A program made the translations under genes and the position numbers. Below, piece after piece: positions 58,891-64,000 of a DNA stretch of 64,000 nucleotides. Position 1 is the first letter of the stretch. The number at the start of each line of letters is the position of its first letter. A model generated the notes under the pieces. The model was given only the letters and a program-made list of their open reading frames with translations, was not told where the DNA came from and did no database searches. The DNA lies in NCBI RefSeq assembly GCF_029960645.1, contig NZ_JASBQY010000008.1, positions 111,823 through 175,822 of the forward strand, given 5' to 3'. The DNA comes from Arthrobacter sp. AL12. Lineage in GTDB: Bacteria; Actinomycetota; Actinomycetes; Actinomycetales; Micrococcaceae.

Positions 58891-60512
58891 CCAAGCACGC
58901 TGGCCCCACGGCGGGACCGGCCGAGGGAAAGCAGCACATGGTGCTGCTCTTCGTCGGCCTGATGCTCTCGATGCTCCTGGCCGCACTGAACCAGACCGTG
59001 CTCAGTACGGCCCTGCCCACCATCGTGGGTGAACTCCACGGGGTCAGCGACATGCTCTGGGTCATCACGGCCTTCATTCTCGCCTCCACCATCACCATGC
59101 CCATCTACGGCAAACTTGGTGACCTGATGGGACGCAAGGCCCTGCTGATGGCCGCCATCATCCTGTTCATGATCGGGTCAGTCATCGGCGGCCTCGCCAA
59201 CGACATGGGCGTGCTGATCACCGCCCGGGTCGTCCAGGGACTCGGCGGCGGCGGGCTGATGATCCTGTCGCAGGCCGTCATCGCCGACGTCGTACCGCCC
59301 CGCGAACGCGGGAAATACATGGGCATGATGGGTGGCGTCTTCGCCATTGCCTCCGTTGCCGGTCCGCTGCTCGGCGGCTGGTTCACCGAGGGGCCCGGCT
59401 GGCGCTGGGTGTTCTGGATCAACATCCCTCTGGGGCTGCTCGCGCTGGCCGGCGCCGTGTTCTTCCTCAAGCTTCCGAAGCACAGCGGCAAACCGCGCCT
59501 GGATCTCGGCGGGATGCTGTTGCTTGCGATCGCCACGACCTGCCTCGTGCTGTTCGCCACCTGGGGCGGCAGCAAATACGCGTGGGGCGATCCCGTCATC
59601 ATCGCGCTGATCGCCGGTACGGTTCTTAGCGCGGTCGCCTTCGTCCTGGTGGAGCGCCGCACGGCCGAGCCGATCATCCCGCTGCACCTGTTCAAGGACC
59701 TCAACTTCAATCTTGCGACGGTCGCCGGCCTGCTGATCGGTGTGGCCATGTTCGGCGCCATCGGCTACCTGCCGACCTACCTGCAGATGGCATTCAGCGT
59801 CAACGCCACCGAGTCCGGGCTGCTGATGATCCCGATGATGGGCGCCCTGCTGGTTGCCTCGGTGGTCTCCGGGCAGATGGTCAGCCGGACCGGCCGCTAC
59901 AAGTGGATGCCGATTGCCGGCGGCGTGCTGGTCGCGATCGCCCTCGTGGTGCTCTCCACCCTCCAGCCGGGAGCGCCGCTCTGGGAAATCTGCGCCTACT
60001 TGGCCGTGATGGGCCTGGGCCTCGGACTGAGCATGCAGATCATGGTGCTCATCGTGCAGAACTCCTTCCCGCTACGCGAAGTCGGCACCGCAACGGCGTC
60101 GAACAACTTCTTCCGGCAGATCGGCGCCACACTTGGCTCCGCCGTGGTGGGCAGCCTCTTCGCGAGCCGGCTGGCCGAGTTGCTGGCCGAGCGTCTACCC
60201 GCCTCGGCAACCGGGGGCGGCCCTCCGGGAGGGACAAACTCGCTGACTCCGGCGGTGGTCAGCCAGCTGCCAGCCCCGATCAAGGAGGCCATCATTTCCT
60301 CGTACAACGACGCGCTGACGCCCATCTTCATCTGGATGGTCCCGCTGGCGCTGGTCGCCGCCGTGCTGATGTGCTTCGTCAAGCAGAAGCCGCTGGCCAC
60401 CGCCATTGAGCACGATGTTCTGTCCGAATCCATTTCGGAGGGCAACATCCTGATCATGGCCGACGACTCCGACGACGAGGCCCTTGTGCCGGCCAGCAGG
60501 GCCAGGAACTAG
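58887..60512 (+). CDS. DHA2 family multidrug MFS exporter (EmrB/QacA-like)
   Basis: A 541-residue transporter with 14 predicted helices. LNQTVLSTALPTIVGELHG (motif D1), GKLGDLMGRKALLM (motif A), ITARVVQGLGGGGLMILSQAVIADVVPPRERGKYMG (motif B) and GPLLGGWFTEGPGWRWVFWINIPLG (motif C) are classic. It exports drugs using the proton gradient. Co-regulated with the TetR gene. It shares a CTAG stop overlap with the convergent Zur/Fur gene. Confidence 0.95.
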   Translation: MTKHAGPTAGPAEGKQHMVLLFVGLMLSMLLAALNQTVLSTALPTIVGELHGVSDMLWVITAFILASTITMPIYGKLGDLMGRKALLMAAIILFMIGSVIGGLANDMGVLITARVVQGLGGGGLMILSQAVIADVVPPRERGKYMGMMGGVFAIASVAGPLLGGWFTEGPGWRWVFWINIPLGLLALAGAVFFLKLPKHSGKPRLDLGGMLLLAIATTCLVLFATWGGSKYAWGDPVIIALIAGTVLSAVAFVLVERRTAEPIIPLHLFKDLNFNLATVAGLLIGVAMFGAIGYLPTYLQMAFSVNATESGLLMIPMMGALLVASVVSGQMVSRTGRYKWMPIAGGVLVAIALVVLSTLQPGAPLWEICAYLAVMGLGLGLSMQIMVLIVQNSFPLREVGTATASNNFFRQIGATLGSAVVGSLFASRLAELLAERLPASATGGGPPGGTNSLTPAVVSQLPAPIKEAIISSYNDALTPIFIWMVPLALVAAVLMCFVKQKPLATAIEHDVLSESISEGNILIMADDSDDEALVPASRARN

Positions 60513-60967
60513 CCGGCAGCCCGGGCCGTGCAGTCCGGGCACAGCCCGAAGATCTCGACCGTGTGTTCGACCGAGGTGAAGCCGTGCTCGGTTGCCGTCC
60601 GCGCGGCCCAGGCCTCGACCGCCGGGGCCTCGACCTCGACGGCCCTGCCGCAACTGCGGCACAGCAGATGGTGGTGATGGCCGGTGACGGCGCAACGGCG
60701 GTACACGGCCTCGCCGTCGGCGTTCCGGAGGACGTCCACCAGGCCCTCGTCCGCGAGGGACTGCAGAATCCGGTAGGACGTGGCCAGGGACACCGAGGTG
60801 CCGCGATCCTGCAGGATGCGGTGCAGCTCCTGGGTGCTGACGAAGTCCGTCAGTTCGTCGAGGACGGCGCTGACCGCGAGGCGCTGCTTGGTGACGCGCT
60901 GTTCCTTGGCCGCGGCAGGTGCCGGCACCGTGGCCCGGCTGCCGTCGGTTGTGGCGCCCTGGGACAT
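60509..60967 (-). CDS. zur: Fur family regulator, probable Zur
   Basis: A 152-residue Fur-family repressor. The winged helix is VTKQRLAVSAVLDELTDFVSTQELHRILQ and SLATSYRILQSLADEGLV; metal sites are HHHHLLCRSCG and GLCPDC, the two CxxC of the structural zinc. TetR-pair neighbour and proximity to znuACB support Zur over Fur. ATG 60967 taken; TTG 61012 gives 15 more residues. Expected to bind the palindrome at 55280-55316. Confidence 0.82.
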   Translation of the reverse strand: MSQGATTDGSRATVPAPAAAKEQRVTKQRLAVSAVLDELTDFVSTQELHRILQDRGTSVSLATSYRILQSLADEGLVDVLRNADGEAVYRRCAVTGHHHHLLCRSCGRAVEVEAPAVEAWAARTATEHGFTSVEHTVEIFGLCPDCTARAAG

Positions 60968-61059
60968 CGTGGAACTCGCTTCGCTGGTGGTCTCGATACG
61001 GGGTGGTGGCAAGGTCCCAGATTACCAGCCGGGTGCGTGACACCGCCGGTGCGGGGCCC

Positions 61060-61065
61060 TAGGCT
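61060..61065 (+). promoter_or_regulatory. -10 element (TAGGCT) for leaderless hydrolase gene
   Basis: TAGGCT ends 6 nt before ATG 61072; no Shine-Dalgarno present. Confidence 0.4.
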
Positions 61066-61071
61066 GGCTGG

Positions 61072-61728
61072 ATGTTGCTGACGAAGTTCACGCATGCCTG
61101 TGTCCGGCTCGAGAAGGACGGCAAGGTACTGGTGTTTGATCCGGGGAACTTCTCTGAGACCGACCGGGCCCTCGCCGGTGCCGACGCCGTGCTGGTCACC
61201 CACGAACATGCCGATCACATCGACGTCGACGCCGTCGCTGCCGCCCTGTCGTCCGGCACGTCCGTGCATCTGTATGCACCGGCCGGAGTTGCGGCACAGC
61301 TGCGCGACAAGGCGCCGGGCGCCGGGCGCCGGATCCATACCGTGGTCCCCGGCGAGGAGTTCGAGACGGCCGGGTTCTCCGTGCAGTGCTTTGGCGGGCA
61401 GCACGCGCTGATCCACTCTCAGATCCCGGTGGTGGCCAACATCGGCTACTTCGTGGACTCCAACGTCTACCACCCGGGAGATTCGTTCATCGTGCCCGAC
61501 GGCGTGGACGTCCGGACGCTGCTGGTACCGGTCCACGCACCCTGGAACAAGGTGGGGGAGGTGGTCGACTTCGTGATCGGAGTCCGCGCCCCCAAAGCCT
61601 TCCCGATCCACGACGGCCTGCTCAATGACAACGGGCGCGGCATCGTGGAAGGTCACGTGACCCGGTTCGGCGCCAAGTACGGCACCGAATACCGGCACCT
61701 CTCCAGCGGGGACAGCGTCGAGGTCTAG
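61072..61728 (+). CDS. metallo-beta-lactamase-fold metal-dependent hydrolase
   Basis: A 218-residue protein with VTHEHADHID, the HxHxDH zinc motif (about residues 42-51), FGGQHALIH, VYHPGDSF and the C-terminal FPIHDGLLN. This arrangement fits the UPF0173/UlaG-like group of small MBL hydrolases. No signal peptide. Substrate unknown. Convergent with the cysteine desulfhydrase-like gene, 11 nt apart. Confidence 0.85.
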   Translation: MLLTKFTHACVRLEKDGKVLVFDPGNFSETDRALAGADAVLVTHEHADHIDVDAVAAALSSGTSVHLYAPAGVAAQLRDKAPGAGRRIHTVVPGEEFETAGFSVQCFGGQHALIHSQIPVVANIGYFVDSNVYHPGDSFIVPDGVDVRTLLVPVHAPWNKVGEVVDFVIGVRAPKAFPIHDGLLNDNGRGIVEGHVTRFGAKYGTEYRHLSSGDSVEV

Positions 61729-61739
61729 GTGTAGTACGT

Positions 61740-62930
61740 CTAGGACGCCTTCGCCGGCCAGGCCCCGGTGGCGAAGAATTCCCGGATCGTCGCTTCATGC
61801 GGCGTGGGGTCCAGGCCTTGGGACTGCAGCCACTCCGGGTTGTAGTAGTTCCCGGCGTAGCGGTCGCCGCCGTCGCACATCAGCGACACAACACTGCCGC
61901 GGCGGCCCTGGGCGATCATCTCCGCGATGAGCTGCCAGACGCCCCACAGGTTGGTGCCGGTGGAGGGTCCGGCGTGCAGACCGGCGTGCTCGAGTAGATG
62001 GCGCATCGCTGCCACCGAGGCCGCGTCCGGGACCTGGACCATGTGGTCGATGACCGCCGGGACGAAGCTGGGTTCCAGCCGTGCCCGGCCGATTCCCTCG
62101 ATCCGGGAGGGCTGGCCCGCCGGGGCCGCGGCGGCGATCCGGGACGTGGAGGGGACCTGGGACGTGGCGCTGGCCCGGGCCGAGTCGGCGGGGTCCGCCG
62201 CATCGGGCAGGGGTCCGCCGTCGGCAGCCTGGCGGCTTTCCCGCCAGCCGGGGTAGAACGCGGAATTCTCCGGATCCACGACGGCGAGTTCCGTGTCGTG
62301 GCGGTGGTACCGCAGGTATCGGCCGATGGTGGCGCTGGTGCCGCCGGTGCCGGCGCCCACCACAATCCAGCGGGGGATGGGGTGCTCCTCCAGGGACAGC
62401 TGGTCGAAGATGGACTCGGCAATGTTGTTGTTGCCGCGCCAGTCGGTGGCCCGTTCGGCGTAGGTGAACTGGTCCATGTAGTGGCCATGGGTGCGCTGGG
62501 CTAGTTCCGCGGCGGCCTCATAGACCTCCGAGGCGTGGTCCACGAGCAGGCAGGAGCCGCCGAATTGCTCGATCAGGGCGATTTTCTCCCGGCTGGTGGT
62601 CCGGGCCATCACCGCAATGAACGGCAGCCCCAGCAGCTGGGCGAAATAGGCTTCCGATACCGCCGTGCTGCCGCTGGAGGCCTCAACAATGGTGGTGCCT
62701 TCCGAGATCCAGCCGTTGACCAGGCCGAAGAGGAACAGCGAGCGGGCCAGCCGGTGCTTCAGGCTGCCGGTCCGGTGGGTTGATTCGTCCTTGAGGTACA
62801 GCTGGACGCCCCACTGCCCGGGCAACGGGACGGAGTACAAGTGCGTGTCCGCGGACCGGTTGTTCTCTGCATTGATTCTGCGGATGGCCTCGGCGGCCCA
62901 CGCCCTGTCCTGCTGTCGCCCTCTGATCAC
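61740..62930 (-). CDS. PLP-dependent cysteine synthase family, L-cysteine desulfhydrase (Cds1)-like
   Basis: A 396-residue fold-type II PLP enzyme. [11 protein letters not shown] has the PLP lysine (Lys58), [13 protein letters not shown] the substrate loop, [14 protein letters not shown] the phosphate cup. It matches the actinobacterial Cds1 group, which makes hydrogen sulfide and pyruvate from cysteine, more than CysK. Residues about 231-274 are a low-complexity Ala/Pro/Ser insertion absent from typical members. GTG 62930 with a -10 TAGGCT exactly 6 nt upstream. Confidence 0.85.
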   Translation of the reverse strand: MIRGRQQDRAWAAEAIRRINAENNRSADTHLYSVPLPGQWGVQLYLKDESTHRTGSLKHRLARSLFLFGLVNGWISEGTTIVEASSGSTAVSEAYFAQLLGLPFIAVMARTTSREKIALIEQFGGSCLLVDHASEVYEAAAELAQRTHGHYMDQFTYAERATDWRGNNNIAESIFDQLSLEEHPIPRWIVVGAGTGGTSATIGRYLRYHRHDTELAVVDPENSAFYPGWRESRQAADGGPLPDAADPADSARASATSQVPSTSRIAAAAPAGQPSRIEGIGRARLEPSFVPAVIDHMVQVPDAASVAAMRHLLEHAGLHAGPSTGTNLWGVWQLIAEMIAQGRRGSVVSLMCDGGDRYAGNYYNPEWLQSQGLDPTPHEATIREFFATGAWPAKAS

Positions 62931-62936
62931 GGCACC

Positions 62937-62942
62937 AGCCTA
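62937..62942 (-). promoter_or_regulatory. -10 element (TAGGCT) for leaderless Cds1-like gene
   Basis: TAGGCT on the minus strand with 6 nt to GTG 62930. Confidence 0.45.
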
Positions 62943-62966
62943 CCCGCGGCGGCTGATTCCGATGGA

Positions 62967-62972
62967 TAGAGT
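62967..62972 (+). promoter_or_regulatory. -10 element (TAGAGT) for leaderless sulfurtransferase
   Basis: TAGAGT with 6 nt to ATG 62979. The two divergent -10 elements are only 24 bp apart, so their -35 regions must overlap the opposite promoter. Confidence 0.45.
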
Positions 62973-62978
62973 TGGCGG

Positions 62979-63851
62979 ATGCAGACCCTGATGGACGTAG
63001 CCACCTTGAAGGACCGGCTGGACGCTGCCGGCAACACCGCCCGGCGGACCGTCGTGCTGGATGTGCGCTGGGCTCTCGGCGACGCGCACGGCCGCGAACA
63101 CTACCTCGCCGCCCACCTGCCAGGTGCCGTTTTCGTGGACCTCGCCACTGAACTGGCCGGACCCGCGGATCCGAGCCGCGGCCGGCACCCGCTCCCGAAC
63201 CTGGAGCAGTTCCAGGCATCCGTCCGCTCCTGGGGGGTCCGCAGCGGGGATGTTGTGGTGGCCTATGACGACAGCGGCAACCAGGCCGCCGCCCGGCTCT
63301 GGTGGATGCTGCGGAACTCCGGCCTTGCCGACGTTTACCTGCTCGACGGCGGCCTGGCCGCCTGGCGCGGCGCGGGGTTCGGCGTCGAAAGCGGCGAATG
63401 CCACGCGGTGCCCGGGGACGTTGTGCTGACGGGCGGTGCCATGCCCGTGATCGACGCCGGAGAGGCGGCCTCCTGGGGACAGCGGGGCCTGCTGCTGGAC
63501 GCCCGGGCGGGGGAGCGGTACCGGGGCGACTTCGAACCGGTGGACCCGCGGGCCGGCCACATCCCTGGTGCAGTGAGCGTCCCCACCACCGGAAACCTCG
63601 GAGCGGACGGCAGGTTCCTGTCCCCGGCTGCCTTGCGGGAGCGCTTTACCGGCCTCGGAGTGCGGGCCGACGTCCCCACCGCCGTCTATTGCGGTTCCGG
63701 CGTCACGGCGGCCCACGAAATTGCAGCACTCGAAATTGCCGGATTCCCTGCGGCGCTCTATCCGGGGTCCTTCTCGGAATGGTCCAACAACGCCGCGAAC
63801 CCGGTTGCGACCGGGGATGCACCCTACGCCGACGGCACCGCCGCGGACTAA
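62979..63851 (+). CDS. sseA: 3-mercaptopyruvate/thiosulfate sulfurtransferase
   Basis: A 290-residue two-domain rhodanese. N-domain VLDVRWALGD and HLPGAVFVDLATEL; C-domain LLDARAGERYRGDFEPVDPRAGHIPGA; active-site loop YCGSGVTAAHE with Cys238. CGSGVTA is the 3-mercaptopyruvate type loop (thiosulfate enzymes usually carry CRKGVT), so mercaptopyruvate is the likely donor. Divergent partner of the Cds1-like gene; together they would handle cysteine-derived sulfur. Confidence 0.9.
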   Translation: MQTLMDVATLKDRLDAAGNTARRTVVLDVRWALGDAHGREHYLAAHLPGAVFVDLATELAGPADPSRGRHPLPNLEQFQASVRSWGVRSGDVVVAYDDSGNQAAARLWWMLRNSGLADVYLLDGGLAAWRGAGFGVESGECHAVPGDVVLTGGAMPVIDAGEAASWGQRGLLLDARAGERYRGDFEPVDPRAGHIPGAVSVPTTGNLGADGRFLSPAALRERFTGLGVRADVPTAVYCGSGVTAAHEIAALEIAGFPAALYPGSFSEWSNNAANPVATGDAPYADGTAAD

Positions 63852-64000
63852 ACGGGGGCCGGCGGCGGTAGGACGCACTACCCAGGGCCGGCACGTTCGG
63901 GGCACCATTCTGACGGGGCGGCGGCGCTCCGTCGGTGTTTGTTCGGGCTGCCGGTTGTTCGTTCAGGCTGCGAGTTGGCGCCGCCTTCGGGTGCGGTGGA
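63852..64000. other. intergenic end of window (149 nt)
   Basis: No gene, hairpin or promoter that I can support. A loose GGCTGC direct repeat near 63947-63972 is the only pattern. Confidence 0.5.

Overview
The window is high-GC actinobacterial chromosome. The gene content (fused RmlC-RmlD, bL37, SigR/RsrA, multifunctional Kgd, GuaB1, SAM-IV riboswitch, many leaderless starts) fits Arthrobacter, Pseudarthrobacter or a close Micrococcaceae relative. It is ordinary, densely coding chromosome. I see no transposase, integrase, phage gene, CRISPR array or tRNA.

Layout. 1-1.3 kb: the end of a secreted L,D-transpeptidase-like protein and a lipoprotein. 1.3-15.3 kb: a surface-polysaccharide locus. 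It holds all dTDP-L-rhamnose functions (rmlA, rmlB, fused rmlCD), five family-2 glycosyltransferases, a flippase, a sugar-nucleotide epimerase, an O-acyltransferase and a large multi-spanning membrane protein, and ends at a strong bidirectional terminator. 15.4-20.3 kb: two paralogous DUF2142 membrane proteins around a GtrA flippase-like gene, plus an orphan PstS-like lipoprotein; probably an extension of the envelope-glycan locus. 20.4-23.2 kb: a secreted GH25 muramidase with ten FG-GAP-like repeats. 23.5-28.2 kb: a compact Tad/Flp pilus operon. 28.3-34.0 kb: prfB, ftsE, ftsX, a LytM-type endopeptidase, smpB and tmRNA.

34-38.8 kb: two small hypotheticals, a CrcB fluoride-channel pair behind a DtxR-family regulator, a methyltransferase, and a class V aminotransferase under a SAM-IV riboswitch with an intrinsic terminator. 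38.8-42.8 kb: hisN, rsgA, aroA and a DoxX protein. 42.9-44.5 kb: the thiol-oxidative-stress pair sigR-rsrA behind a good SigR-type promoter, and the 24-residue ribosomal protein bL37. 44.6-46.8 kb: a DUF4097-PadR pair with palindromic operators and an atypical SGNH protein. 46.9-50.7 kb: the giant 2-oxoglutarate decarboxylase/dehydrogenase. 51.0-55.3 kb: guaB1 and two CNNM/CBS (CorC-like) proteins. 55.3-61.0 kb: zinc ABC importer genes behind a 37-bp palindrome of Fur-family type, a TetR-MFS efflux pair with twin operators, and a Zur/Fur regulator. 61.0-64.0 kb: a metallo-beta-lactamase-fold protein and a divergent sulfur pair (L-cysteine desulfhydrase-like enzyme and 3-mercaptopyruvate sulfurtransferase).

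The best leads are regulatory: the SAM-IV switch, the SigR promoter, the zinc palindrome, the TetR and PadR operators, an unexplained 290-nt leader before the CNNM pair, and back-to-back leaderless promoters at the sulfur genes. The best uncharacterised gene group is the DUF2142/GtrA/PstS-like set.
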